From: JACIYW01 sp014359745
GTDB lineage: Bacteria; Pseudomonadota; Alphaproteobacteria; Rhodobacterales; Rhodobacteraceae
Assembly: GCA_050433985.1 (NCBI GenBank)
Contig: JBNPWE010000009.1
Location: 82,825 to 146,824 of the forward strand
Length of the DNA: 64,000 nucleotides
Direction: 5' to 3'
Shown piece after piece: positions 24,750-33,742 of the stretch; within the stretch, counting starts at the first letter, position 1; each line of letters opens with the position of its first letter. Below the pieces are notes generated by a model. It was given only the letters and a program-made list of their open reading frames with translations, was not told the origin of the DNA and made no database searches. The position numbers were made by a program, and so were the translations under genes.

Positions 24750-25132
24750 TCACCTTCGACGATTTTCGACCCGGTCACGTCTTTGGCACCGCACCCGTCA
24801 CGCTCGACGACGCGCTGTTTCAGAAATGGACCGCCCTGTTCCCCGAAGATGCCGCCTGTGCGCCCGGCATGCCCGAAGGCATGACCGCAGTTCTGGTGAT
24901 GAACGCCTATATGAAACTGATCGCGCCGCGCCCGCCCGGCAATGTCCATGCAAGCCAGGCCTTCACCCTGGAGTGCCTGCCGAAGCTGGGCGAGACCGTG
25001 AACACGACCATTACCTGTACGGGCAAGGAACTGCTGAAAGGCCGCCGCTGGCTCGATCTGGAAACCCGAAGCCATGATGAAGCCGGCAATTTTCTGTTCT
25101 CCGGCGCGATGAGGTTGATATGGGCAGCGTGA
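24746..25132 (+). CDS. MaoC-like hotdog protein without the hydratase motif
   Basis: A 128-residue protein starting MITFDDFRPGHVFGTAPVTL, with a hotdog-fold pattern (FQKWTALFPED near the N-terminus, FTLECLPKLGETVNTTITC, KGRRWLDLETRSHDEAG). The D-N-x-x-H hydratase signature is absent; FPEDAACAPG takes its place. Such inactive subunits pair with an active MaoC protein in heteromeric hydratases such as ChsH1-ChsH2. The next gene encodes a protein of equal length that has the motif, and the two genes overlap by 13 bases. The assignment as a non-catalytic partner is an inference from the pair. Confidence 0.78.
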   Translation: MITFDDFRPGHVFGTAPVTLDDALFQKWTALFPEDAACAPGMPEGMTAVLVMNAYMKLIAPRPPGNVHASQAFTLECLPKLGETVNTTITCTGKELLKGRRWLDLETRSHDEAGNFLFSGAMRLIWAA

Positions 25133-25506
25133 ACAACCCGACGAATTCCGCGCAACACGACAACCCCATCGCGCTGGACGTAACCGCCGAAGTCATCGAC
25201 AAATATGCCGCCATAACCAATGACTACAATCCGATCCATGTCGACCCGGAATTTGCCGCGACCACGCCGATGAAGGGCGTTATCGCCCACGGCACCATGT
25301 CGCTGGCGCTGATCTGGCAGGCATTGCGGCGCGACTTCGGCGCGGCACGCTGCGCCAGTGCCGCGCTGGATATCCGTTTCATCAAACCCGTGCGGATCGG
25401 CGATCGGCTGACCGTCCGGCATCACCCGAAAGAGGATGGCTCTCTGGATGTCCGGGTGGAAAACCAGGATGGCGACCCTGTCATCAGGGGAAGCGCAAGG
25501 CTATGA
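25120..25506 (+). CDS. MaoC-family enoyl-CoA hydratase (motif intact)
   Basis: A 128-residue hotdog hydratase. IDKYAAITNDYNPIHVDPEF contains the D-x4-H catalytic pair, followed by GVIAHGTMSLALIWQAL and KPVRIGDRLTVRHH. It probably adds water to an enoyl-CoA and hands the beta-hydroxyacyl-CoA to the aldolase-like protein encoded two genes upstream. It overlaps the preceding gene, and its stop overlaps the CoA-ligase start by four bases. The gene order aldolase-DUF35-MaoC-MaoC mirrors the parts of actinobacterial Ltp2-ChsH2-ChsH1 complexes. Confidence 0.88.
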   Translation: MGSVNNPTNSAQHDNPIALDVTAEVIDKYAAITNDYNPIHVDPEFAATTPMKGVIAHGTMSLALIWQALRRDFGAARCASAALDIRFIKPVRIGDRLTVRHHPKEDGSLDVRVENQDGDPVIRGSARL

Positions 25507-27686
25507 CCTGCGCGTTCAAGAATCTGGATGTTCTGCTTAACCCGCGCTCGGTCGCGGTGGTCGGGGCGTCCTCGAACCCGATGAAGATCGGCGGGCGGCC
25601 CATCGCCTATATGAAGAAGCAGGGCTATGCTGGGAAGATCTATCCGATCAACCCGCAGGCCGGGATTGTGCAGGGGTTTCAGGCCTATCCGTCGATCGCG
25701 GCCATCGGTGCGCCGGTCGATCTGGCCATCGTGGCCACCGCCGCCGCCTCGGTCGAGGATATCCTGCGCGAGGGGATCGCGGCCGGGATCAGGGCCTTTG
25801 TGGTCTTCTCCTCGGGTTTTGGCGAATATTCGCCAGAGGGGACCGCGATGCAGGCCCGCATCCGGCAGATGTGCGATGAGGCCGGGGTGCTGCTGCTGGG
25901 GCCGAACTGTCTTGGTGCCATCAATATCCGCAACCATCTCATCGCCTCCTTCACCACCGCGATGGAGGATCACGCCCTCATCGAAGGCGGCTTCGGCTTT
26001 GTTTCGCAAAGCGGGGCACTGGGGGCCTATTGGCTGGATATGGTCTTTCAGCGCGGTATCGGCGTGTCGTCCTGGATCGCCACCGGCAACGAGGCCGGAA
26101 TCACCGTGTCCGATGCCATTCACCATCTGGCCCACGATCCCGACACGCGGGTGATCGGCTGTTACATCGAGGATATCAAGGACGGCCCGGCGTTCCGCGA
26201 GGCCGCCCTGACCGCAATCGCGGCGGGCAAACCCATTGTGCTGATAAAGTCCGGCCGGTCCCGAACCGGCGCGGCGGCGGCGGCCTCGCATACCGGGGCG
26301 CTGGCGGGAGAGGACGCAAGATACCAGGCGCTGTTCGACCAGATCGGCATCGTCCGGGTCAACTCTTTGTCAGAGATGGTGGCGGTCGCGCGGCTGATCC
26401 TGATGCAGCCGCCCGCCACCGGGCCGAATGTCGGGGTGATCAGCGTATCGGGCGGCGCGGGCGTCATGCTTGCCGATGAACTGGACGCGGCGGGCTTTAC
26501 CGTTCCGCCCTTCGATGCCGACACCCAGGCCCGGCTGAATGACGCGCTGCCCGGTTTCGTCTCTGCCAACAACCCGCTTGACGTGACTGGTGGCGTCGCG
26601 GGCGACAGCGGCATTTTCAGCCGCGTCCTCGACGCCCTCGGCACCGCTCCGGACCATGACAGTTTCGTGCTGTTCATCGGCCTGATGGTCAGCATTTCCA
26701 AAGACCTGTCCAACAGTCTTGTCCATGCCTTCGCCAGTCGAGGCAAACAGGTGGCGGTGGTCTGGATCGGCGCCCCGGCCAGGGTGGTGAAGGAACTTGA
26801 GGCGCATGGCCTGCCGGTGTTCTCCGATATTCCCGAGGCCGTCCAGGCGATGAAAACTGCCCGGCAACTCGGCGCCGCTCGGGAAAAGGCGCAGCGCCTT
26901 CGCGGCACCCGGTGGTTCGCCCCCCTGCCTGCCGCCGACGCGCTTGAAACCCGCGCCGAAATACAGGCACAGGATTTCATCCGCGCCCATTCGGCCCTTG
27001 CCTTTCCCGAACAGGTTCTGGTCCAGACCCCGGACGAGGCGGCCGAGGCGCTGAAAACCCTCACCCCGCCCCTAGTGGTAAAGCTGCAAAGCCCCGACAT
27101 GCCGCACAAGAGCGAACATGGCGGCGTCAAGCTGGGCATAGGCGACCCCGGCACATTGAAGGGCACGGTGCGCGACATGCTGGCTATCGCCGCCAGGAAT
27201 TCCTTGCGGCTGGACGGCATTCTCATTCAGGAAATGTCGTCTGTGGTCCAGGAACTGATCGTCGGTTTCAAACGCGACCCGTTGTTCGGCCCGCTGTTGC
27301 TGATCGGACGCGGCGGGGTCGAGGTGGAACTGCGCCCCGACAGCGTGATGGCCTATCTGCCTCTCACCCCTGACGCCGTACTGTCCATGTTGCGCGGGCT
27401 GGCCACCGCTGCGCTGTTCGAGGGCTATCGGGGAGGGGCCAAAGGCAACCTGCACGCGCTGGCCCGGTCGCTGGCCGATCTGGGCAACGCCTTTGCCGCC
27501 GACTCCTCGATCGAAGAGATCGAAATCAATCCGCTGGCCCTTACTCGCGACGGGCGCTTCATTGCACTGGATGCCTTGTCCCTGCATCGGATCGTCCCGG
27601 CGCAGGACGGGCAGGTCGGGGAGCTACCGACCCGCGTTGCGCAAGACGCCGGACTAGAGAAACCGCCCGGCCTGCAAGAGCCGTGA
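25503..27686 (+). CDS. NDP-forming acyl-CoA synthetase (acetate-CoA ligase family)
   Basis: A 727-residue fused alpha-beta protein that interconverts acyl-CoA + NDP + Pi and carboxylate + NTP + CoA. Residues about 8-135 are the CoA-binding domain (VAVVGASSNPMKIGGRPIAY). About 150-460 is the ligase region with the phosphohistidine loop AAASHTGALAGEDARYQA. About 490-700 is an ATP-grasp domain (HSALAFPEQVLVQTPDEAAEAL, VVKLQSPDMPHKSEHGGVKL, IEEIEINPLAL). Order and length match the ADP-forming acetyl-CoA synthetase/Pat-like group, without an acetyltransferase domain. As the last metabolic gene of the operon it may recover ATP from the acyl-CoA product or activate a second acid. Confidence 0.9.
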   Translation: MTCAFKNLDVLLNPRSVAVVGASSNPMKIGGRPIAYMKKQGYAGKIYPINPQAGIVQGFQAYPSIAAIGAPVDLAIVATAAASVEDILREGIAAGIRAFVVFSSGFGEYSPEGTAMQARIRQMCDEAGVLLLGPNCLGAINIRNHLIASFTTAMEDHALIEGGFGFVSQSGALGAYWLDMVFQRGIGVSSWIATGNEAGITVSDAIHHLAHDPDTRVIGCYIEDIKDGPAFREAALTAIAAGKPIVLIKSGRSRTGAAAAASHTGALAGEDARYQALFDQIGIVRVNSLSEMVAVARLILMQPPATGPNVGVISVSGGAGVMLADELDAAGFTVPPFDADTQARLNDALPGFVSANNPLDVTGGVAGDSGIFSRVLDALGTAPDHDSFVLFIGLMVSISKDLSNSLVHAFASRGKQVAVVWIGAPARVVKELEAHGLPVFSDIPEAVQAMKTARQLGAAREKAQRLRGTRWFAPLPAADALETRAEIQAQDFIRAHSALAFPEQVLVQTPDEAAEALKTLTPPLVVKLQSPDMPHKSEHGGVKLGIGDPGTLKGTVRDMLAIAARNSLRLDGILIQEMSSVVQELIVGFKRDPLFGPLLLIGRGGVEVELRPDSVMAYLPLTPDAVLSMLRGLATAALFEGYRGGAKGNLHALARSLADLGNAFAADSSIEEIEINPLALTRDGRFIALDALSLHRIVPAQDGQVGELPTRVAQDAGLEKPPGLQEP

Positions 27687-27748
27687 CATCGCATTCCGAC
27701 ACGACGGATCGGCGCCGGGGATCGCCCCGCGCCAATGGGGGGACAGAC

Positions 27749-29659
27749 ATGGTCAATGACGCGGTCGAATTGCCGACCAGAGCTTTCCGGGCGGTTCCCC
27801 GTGTGATGACAACCCTCATCGCCATCGCCACGGCCGCCTTCTTCATCTACACCGCATGGTACGGCAGCTATCCCGCGCTGATCCAGCGCTCGATCCTTTT
27901 GGGTTCGGCGATGTGCCTGGTCTTTCTTGGCCTGGCGCAGCGCACCCCGCCAGACAGTCCAAAAAACAAGGCGCTGTTGCTGGTGCTCTATCTGGCCTCG
28001 CTGTGCAGCGTGGTGACGCTGGGATTTATCGTGGTGAATTTCCACGCCATTGCCGAAAGCTCGGGCTTTTTTGGCCAAACCGAGGTGGTACTGGCGACCA
28101 TCATGGTGGCGACCCTCCTGTTCGCCACCTGGCTTGCCTTTGGCCCGGCGCTGCCGATCATCGCCATCTGCTTCCTTCTCTACGCTCTGTTCGGAAGGGA
28201 AATGCCTGATATCCTGTCGCACCGGGGCCTGAAATGGGGCTCTCTGGTGGCCGGAAACTACCTGACCACCAAGGGCGTGCTGGGCGTGCCGCTGGGGGTT
28301 GTGGCCGACGTTGTGCTGTACTTCCTTCTGTTCTCCTCCTTTCTGGCGGCAACCGGGGCCTCGGATACATTCGTGCGCCTGTCGCAGCTGATGGTGGGCC
28401 GGATGCGCGGCGGCCCGGCCAAGATCGCAGTGGTGGGCAGCGGGCTGCTGGGCAGTATCTCTGGCTCGGCCGTCGCCAATGTGGCGGCCAGCGGCACCTT
28501 CACCATCCCGATGATGAAACGCGCGGGTTATACGCCGCAGTTCGCCGGAGCCGTCGAAGCAGTTGCCTCTTCGGGGAGCCAGTTGATGCCGCCGGTGATG
28601 GGGGCTGCCGTGTTCATCATGGCCGACATGCTTCAGGTCGGTTACGGCACGATCATTCTGGCAGCCTTGTTCCCCGCGCTGATCTATTACCTGAACCTGT
28701 TTCTGGTTGTGGATCTGGAAGCCGGCAAGAGGGGCCTTCGGGGGCTGGATAGTTTCGATAAAGAAAAAGCCCGCGAACTTCTGAAGGAGTCAGGATATCT
28801 TCTGGCGCCCTTGGTGGTGCTGTTCGGCATGGTCATGCTGCAGTATTCGCCCCGCTATGCCGCGCTGCTGTCGCTGGCATTGCTGCTGGGGCTCAACCTG
28901 CTGCGGCCACGCCACCGGCTGTCCTTTCGTGCCATGGTAGATGCGCTGGTCGACGGGATGACCAGCGTCGCGCCCGTGGCCGTGGCCGTGGCTGTGGCCG
29001 GTATCGTTGTGGGTGTGGTCGAAACCACCGGACTGGGGCTGAACCTGACCACGATCATGACCCAAGTGGCCGAGAATTCTTTGCTGCTCCTGCTGGTTCT
29101 GACGATGGTCAGTTCGATCGTGCTCGGGATGGGGCTGCCAACCGTTGCCTGTTATATCATCCTTGCCCTTATCATCGCGCCGGTGATGGTGCGGCTGGGC
29201 GTGCCGCCGCTGGCCGCGCATATGTTCGTGTTCTATTTCGGAACGCTGTCCGCGATCACCCCGCCCGTTGCGCTTGCGTCTTTCACCGCCGCCGGTATCG
29301 CCGGTGCCGCGCCGCTCCAGACCTCGGTCACGTCGCTGCAAATCGCGCTGCCAGCCTTCCTGATGCCGTATATATTTGTCTATCAGCCAGGCCTGCTGTT
29401 TCAAGGCGATGTTCTGGCGCTGATGGTGCCGCTGTTAAACGCGACAATTGCGGTGGTCGGCCTTTCGGCCGCGACGGTCGGTTATTTCCGTGGTCCCGTT
29501 GGCCCATTTCGCCGTGCCCTGTTTCTGGTCGGGGCGCTAATGGCCTTTGCGCCCGACCATCTGACAGACATATTAGGCGCACTGCTGATCGCGCTATCCA
29601 TCGCCATTGGCGAGTTCAGGCGGAAGATATCCGTTGTGAGTTCAACAAGGACGCAATGA
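27749..29659 (+). CDS. TRAP transporter fused small/large permease (TAXI type)
   Basis: A polytopic inner-membrane permease with the DctQ-like and DctM-like parts fused. With the ATG at 27749, preceded by a G-rich ribosome site, it has 636 residues. A GTG at 27683 that overlaps the previous stop is an alternative start adding 22 hydrophilic residues. The large-permease signatures GSISGSAVANVAASGTFTIP and SGSQLMPPVMGAAVF are clear, as is LGMGLPTVACYII. More than a dozen hydrophobic segments are present. The TAXI binding protein gene follows by 37 bases. TRAP systems import carboxylates with Na+ symport, and a Na+-pumping ATPase is encoded in the same window. Confidence 0.9.
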   Translation: MVNDAVELPTRAFRAVPRVMTTLIAIATAAFFIYTAWYGSYPALIQRSILLGSAMCLVFLGLAQRTPPDSPKNKALLLVLYLASLCSVVTLGFIVVNFHAIAESSGFFGQTEVVLATIMVATLLFATWLAFGPALPIIAICFLLYALFGREMPDILSHRGLKWGSLVAGNYLTTKGVLGVPLGVVADVVLYFLLFSSFLAATGASDTFVRLSQLMVGRMRGGPAKIAVVGSGLLGSISGSAVANVAASGTFTIPMMKRAGYTPQFAGAVEAVASSGSQLMPPVMGAAVFIMADMLQVGYGTIILAALFPALIYYLNLFLVVDLEAGKRGLRGLDSFDKEKARELLKESGYLLAPLVVLFGMVMLQYSPRYAALLSLALLLGLNLLRPRHRLSFRAMVDALVDGMTSVAPVAVAVAVAGIVVGVVETTGLGLNLTTIMTQVAENSLLLLLVLTMVSSIVLGMGLPTVACYIILALIIAPVMVRLGVPPLAAHMFVFYFGTLSAITPPVALASFTAAGIAGAAPLQTSVTSLQIALPAFLMPYIFVYQPGLLFQGDVLALMVPLLNATIAVVGLSAATVGYFRGPVGPFRRALFLVGALMAFAPDHLTDILGALLIALSIAIGEFRRKISVVSSTRTQ

Positions 29660-29696
29660 AAAACACTTTTCGCCCGGCGCATAAAAGGAGGACAAG

Positions 29697-30692
29697 ATGA
29701 CTGCGGAATTAAGGAAAGGTTGCCTGCGGGCTGGCCTGCTGGGGCTGGTGACAGCGTTCACGCTTGGCACAACAGCCCTGGCGCAAGACAGAACGGAACT
29801 GGGCTTTGCCACTTCGGCCAGCGGCGGTACCGGCTATATGTATGCCGTTGCCGTGGCCACCGTGGTGAATGAGGATAGCAAGGATCTGAAAGTCACGCCC
29901 TTTCCCAGTGCGGGCGTTGTTGAAAACGACCGCCTGCTCCGCGGGGATGAAGCGCAGTTGATCCTGCACACCGGAGGAGAGGCGTATGACTCCTACCGGG
30001 GCAAGGGCCGATATCCCTCGGCCGCGACCGATCTGAGGGCGATTCTTCCGATCTATGCTTCCTTGATACAGATCGTCGTGTCGGCAGACATGGAGGCCAC
30101 CAGCCCCGGAGAACTGAAAGGAAAACGCATCGGCCTAGGCGAGCCGGGCTCCTCGGCCAACACCTATGTGCGGCAGGCGCTGGAAGTCGAGGGCGTGAAG
30201 GACGGCGATTATGACGCTCGCCCCAACAGCCTGACGGAACAGGTCGCCGGAGTCCGCGATGGCAATCTCGACGTTCTGTCCACCGTGATGGGCGCAGGCG
30301 CGCCTGCGCTTCAGGATCTGGCCACCAGCCGCGATGTGCGCTGGATTTCCGTCTCGTCAGACTCGCTCCGCGCCGTGATGGAGATGAACCCACCCGGCGC
30401 GGTGGTCCCGGTCAGTATTCCGGCGGGCACCTATGCGGGACAGGATAGCGATGTCCAGACCTTCGGTGTACCGATCTGGATCATGGGGCGAGCCGATCTG
30501 CCCGACACCGCGGTGACGCAGATCCTCACCCGCTTCCTGGGAAACATGGATCGCGCGGGCGAGGTGCATCCGATCGTCAACAACACGACGAAGCAATTCG
30601 TGGCTGGCGCAACCCCTCCGGTGCCCTGGCATGAAGCAGCCCTGCCCGCGCTGAAGGAAATGGGCTATTCACCGCTACCCTTCGAAGAATAG
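29697..30692 (+). CDS. TAXI-family TRAP transporter substrate-binding protein
   Basis: A 331-residue periplasmic binding protein with a signal peptide of about 27 residues ending TTALAQ, after a near-perfect AAGGAGG ribosome site. The mature start GFATSASGGTGYMYAVAVA matches the TAXI signature, and the protein contains GKRIGLGEPGSSANTYVRQAL. TAXI proteins deliver ligands to fused TRAP permeases such as the one encoded just upstream. Ligands known for the class include glutamate and short carboxylates; this one is unidentified. The AT-rich region after the stop contains hairpins that may end the transcript. Confidence 0.92.
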   Translation: MTAELRKGCLRAGLLGLVTAFTLGTTALAQDRTELGFATSASGGTGYMYAVAVATVVNEDSKDLKVTPFPSAGVVENDRLLRGDEAQLILHTGGEAYDSYRGKGRYPSAATDLRAILPIYASLIQIVVSADMEATSPGELKGKRIGLGEPGSSANTYVRQALEVEGVKDGDYDARPNSLTEQVAGVRDGNLDVLSTVMGAGAPALQDLATSRDVRWISVSSDSLRAVMEMNPPGAVVPVSIPAGTYAGQDSDVQTFGVPIWIMGRADLPDTAVTQILTRFLGNMDRAGEVHPIVNNTTKQFVAGATPPVPWHEAALPALKEMGYSPLPFEE

Positions 30693-30782
30693 GAATTGAC
30701 CTAATTTCGTGAAAGCCGCTTTGGTAAAACTATTTTTGCTGGACTGCGACCAAAACCAGGGTGTTTCCAGAATTGAAACGCC

Positions 30783-30835
30783 TTGGTGCACCAAACAAGA
30801 TGCCAAAAATCGCATTTTTGGTGATTGATTTGGTG
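30783..30835. terminator. Nested hairpins after the TAXI gene (possible terminator)
   Basis: This AT-rich intergenic DNA contains TTGGTGCACCAA (30783-30794, perfect palindrome) and the hairpin CCAAAAAT-CGC-ATTTTTGG (30803-30821). An outer pair CACCAAA/TTTGGTG (30789-30795, 30829-30835) encloses the hairpin. There is no long T-run directly after the stem, so termination is plausible but not certain. It may instead be a regulatory structure. Confidence 0.4.
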
Positions 30836-30916
30836 TCGCAAATCTTAATAAATATAGGGTGCCGGTATTTATATCTATTTCCATCCGTCGTCACATATGC
30901 CGCTTGTCAAGACTAC

Positions 30917-30958
30917 CTAACAATTGTTAGTTTTTGAATTATCGATTCCTATCGATTC
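30917..30958 (+). promoter_or_regulatory. Palindrome and direct repeats upstream of the fourth acyl-CoA dehydrogenase
   Basis: CTAACAATTGTTAG (30917-30930) is a perfect 14-bp palindrome of the kind bound by TetR-type repressors. It is followed by ATCGATTC repeated at 30941 and 30951, ten bases apart. The dehydrogenase starts at 30979. These sites differ from the three-copy operator, so this gene may answer to another regulator. Confidence 0.45.
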
Positions 30959-30978
30959 AAAAGGGAAAGAGGACCACG

Positions 30979-32157
30979 ATGAAATTCCAACTAACAGAAG
31001 ACCAAAAGGCGTTTCGCGAAACCGCGAAAAGGTTCGCGGCCGAGAAACTGGCACCCGGTTACCTGAAACGCGCCAGCGAGCACCGCTTCGATCGCGCGCT
31101 GATCAGGGAAATGGGTGCGCTCGGCCTGATCGCACCGGACCTGCCCGAACGATTTGGCGGCCTAGGCGAGAGCTCGTTGACGGCAGGGCTGATTACCGAG
31201 GAAATCGCCTATGCCGATTTCAATGTCAGCTATGTGCAGCTTGTTGGCTCGCTCATGGGTGGAATGGTGGCCCAGCACGCCTCCGAGGGCATCGCGAAGG
31301 AATGGCTTCCCAGGGTGGTCTCGGGCGATGCGGTGATCGCCATTGGCCTGACGGAGCCGCGCGGCGGATCGGATGCGGCGAACCTGATTCTCAAGGCCAC
31401 GAAGTCCGGCAGCGGCTGGCGCCTGAACGGCGAGAAGACCTCGATCAGCTTTGCCGAACAGGCCGATGCCGCAGTGGTGTTCGCGCGCACGGGCGATCCC
31501 GACAGCGGTGCGCGCGGGGTCAGCGCCTTTTTCGTCGATCTGAATGAAAAGGGCATCAAGCGCACCCATTTCAACGACATCGGCACCCGGCCCGTGGGGC
31601 GCGGATCGCTCTTTTTCGACGATGTCTATGTCCCGGCCGAGAACATGATGGCCGAACAGGACCGCGCCTTCGGCACGATCATGGCCGGATTCGACTATTC
31701 CCGCGCGCTGATCGGGCTGGAATGCCTGGGCGCGGCGCAGGCCTCGGTGGACGAGACCTGGGCCTATGTACAGGAACGCGAAGCTTTCGGTGCGCCGATC
31801 GTGCAGTATCAGGGCGTCAGCTTCCCGCTGGCCGAGGCCGAAACCCAACTGACCATGATGCGCCAGCTTTGCTACTACACGTTGAGTTTGCGCGACAGTG
31901 GCATGCCGCACACCGCCGAGGCGGCTATGTGCAAATGGTACCTGCCCAAGGTTTCCTGCGAGATCCTTCACCAGTGCCTGATCCTGCACGGGCACTATGG
32001 CTATACCACCGACCTGCCGCACCACCAGCGCTATAACGACGTTCTCGGACTGCAGATCGGCGATGGCACCGCGCAGGTCCAGAAGCTGGTGATTGCGCGC
32101 GAAAAGGCCGGTCGCGTGGTCCTGCAGTACGACAAGAAAGCGAAGGGAGCCGCCTGA
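30979..32157 (+). CDS. Acyl-CoA dehydrogenase (fourth, divergent)
   Basis: A 392-residue flavoprotein starting MKFQLTEDQKAFRETAKRFA after AAAGAGGA. It has AIGLTEPRGGSDAANLILKA and the middle domain with KTSISFAEQADAAVVF. The C-terminal signature is altered: ILHGHYGYTTDLPHHQRYND replaces the usual HGGxGY, with His for the second glycine. This form resembles cyclohexanecarboxyl-CoA or other alicyclic-acid dehydrogenases more than short-chain ones, but that is only suggestive. Its own leader contains distinct palindromes. A 52-codon frame overlaps its stop by ATGA (32157-32315) but has no recognisable product. Confidence 0.9.
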   Translation: MKFQLTEDQKAFRETAKRFAAEKLAPGYLKRASEHRFDRALIREMGALGLIAPDLPERFGGLGESSLTAGLITEEIAYADFNVSYVQLVGSLMGGMVAQHASEGIAKEWLPRVVSGDAVIAIGLTEPRGGSDAANLILKATKSGSGWRLNGEKTSISFAEQADAAVVFARTGDPDSGARGVSAFFVDLNEKGIKRTHFNDIGTRPVGRGSLFFDDVYVPAENMMAEQDRAFGTIMAGFDYSRALIGLECLGAAQASVDETWAYVQEREAFGAPIVQYQGVSFPLAEAETQLTMMRQLCYYTLSLRDSGMPHTAEAAMCKWYLPKVSCEILHQCLILHGHYGYTTDLPHHQRYNDVLGLQIGDGTAQVQKLVIAREKAGRVVLQYDKKAKGAA

Positions 32158-32484
32158 TGAACGATTTCGCCACCATGCCGCGCGGGCATCGTCGACCGCC
32201 CCGCGCCGAACGGTACCAGTTCTTCGGGCAAGCCAAAGCCGGTCTTCCGGTCCAGGGCAACAAACGAAGATTTGCGCCCAAGTGTCTCGAAAAGCTGAAT
32301 GGTTCGGGTTGGTGATCTGTCAATCCTGAAGAAAAGAGCAGCTCGCCTCGGCGGTCTGCTCTGCGCACGGCAAGCCGACTTCGGGCCTACCAATACAGAG
32401 GCATGGCGAAGTGGGTTCATCTTCACAAGCAAGCGATGGGCACCGGCGAAGTTCCGGGCAACATCACAACCAAGGAGGAATGAC
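32158..32484. other. Intergenic region without recognised gene
   Basis: These 327 bases separate the dehydrogenase from the ABC binding protein gene. A 52-codon frame begins at 32157 with a good overlap, but its product (MNDFATMPRGHRR...) matches nothing I recognise and shows no strong codon signal. A minus-strand frame here was also unconvincing. A near-perfect ribosome site (AAGGAGG, 32472-32478) lies at the right end. Confidence 0.35.
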
Positions 32485-33735
32485 GTGAAACTTTTTTCCA
32501 ATCTTACAGCGGTCGCCTTGGCCGCCATCGTGGCATCGGGGGCCAGCGCGATCTCTGCGCAAGAGAAGGAGCGGGTGCGGTTCGGCCTCTGCTTCGACCT
32601 CAGCAAGGCCTACACATTCATCTCGCCTCAGGTGGCGCAGGCAGCGCAGGATCTGGCGAAGGTGACCAATCTGAACGGCGGTATCGACGGGCATCCGGTC
32701 GAGATGATCGTGCGCGACCACGGCAATGAGCCCCAGCGTGGCGTGGAATGCTATGAGCAGCTCAAGCGCGAGGGTGTCTTCAACTTCTACATGCTCTCGA
32801 CCCCGGTAACCAATGCCGTTCTGCCGCGTGTGATGCGGGACAAGAACATTCTCATGCAGTCCTTCTCGGGCAGAGCCGATGCGGTGGACGGCGATGTGTT
32901 CAAATGGGTATTTCCGGTTGGCCCGACCTACTGGCAACAGGCCGCAAACGATGTCGCCTTCATCAAGTCACAACTGGGCGGCGATCTGAGCAATGCCAAG
33001 ATCGGGTTCATCTACTTCGACTATCCCTTTGGCCAGGAGCCAATCGAAATCCTCAAGACCCTGTCGGAGAAAGAAGGCTTCCAGCTCGAGCTGTATCCGG
33101 TCCCGCTTCCGGGGTCGGACCAATCCGGTGCCTGGAGCAGGATCCGCCGCGACAATCCAGATTATGTGCTGTCATGGATGCTGGGCGGTGCCCATGTCGT
33201 TGCATCCAAGGAGATGACGCGCAACAGGTACCCGATCGACCGGTATATCTCCGTTGACTGGATCAACGAGGTAGACATCGCCAATATCGGTGCCGAGGCG
33301 GCCACAGGTATCCTGCGCGGGACCAATGTGGCCGGCGGTCAGGACATCCCCCTGGTCAAGACCATGCTCGAGACCCTCTATGCAAACGGCGAAGGCAGTG
33401 GGCCGGAGAAGAATGTGCGGGACGTCCACTACAACAAGGGGCTTGCGGTTTATTCCGTGGCGATCGAAGCCGCGCGCATAGCGATCGAGCAGAATGGCTG
33501 GCCACTCACTCCTGAGAGCATGAAGGCCGGTTACGAATCGATCAACAACTACGATGCCGGTGGCGTCATGTCCCCCGTCACGGTGACCCCCCAAGATCAC
33601 GGCGGTGGCGGCAAGACCCGCATCGAGCAGTGGAACGGTAAAACCTGGGCCCCGCTGACCGACTGGAATGCCGACTACCTCGACGTGGTGTGGCAGGTGA
33701 TCAAGGAAAGCTCGTCCAAGTTCTCACCGGAGTGA
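32485..33735 (+). CDS. Branched-chain amino-acid-type ABC substrate-binding protein (orphan)
   Basis: A 416-residue periplasmic protein of the LivJ/Peripla_BP_6 family. I chose the GTG at 32485 because AAGGAGG lies six bases upstream and the product then begins with a clean signal peptide (MKLFSNLTAVALAAIVASGA, cleavage near ASAISAQ). A longer in-frame start has no such site. Mature motifs include GLCFDLSKAYTF, LNGGIDGHPVEMIVRDHG and GFIYFDYPFGQEP. Relatives bind amino acids, aromatic acids or other carboxylates. No ATPase or permease genes lie nearby, so it either works with a transporter encoded elsewhere or senses ligand. Confidence 0.9.
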   Translation: MKLFSNLTAVALAAIVASGASAISAQEKERVRFGLCFDLSKAYTFISPQVAQAAQDLAKVTNLNGGIDGHPVEMIVRDHGNEPQRGVECYEQLKREGVFNFYMLSTPVTNAVLPRVMRDKNILMQSFSGRADAVDGDVFKWVFPVGPTYWQQAANDVAFIKSQLGGDLSNAKIGFIYFDYPFGQEPIEILKTLSEKEGFQLELYPVPLPGSDQSGAWSRIRRDNPDYVLSWMLGGAHVVASKEMTRNRYPIDRYISVDWINEVDIANIGAEAATGILRGTNVAGGQDIPLVKTMLETLYANGEGSGPEKNVRDVHYNKGLAVYSVAIEAARIAIEQNGWPLTPESMKAGYESINNYDAGGVMSPVTVTPQDHGGGGKTRIEQWNGKTWAPLTDWNADYLDVVWQVIKESSSKFSPE

Positions 33736-33742
33736 CCACGAA

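Noticed and set aside
30675..30884. Small minus-strand frame after the TAXI gene
   Set aside because: It overlaps the hairpins and the end of the TAXI gene, and no ribosome site or known motif was seen.
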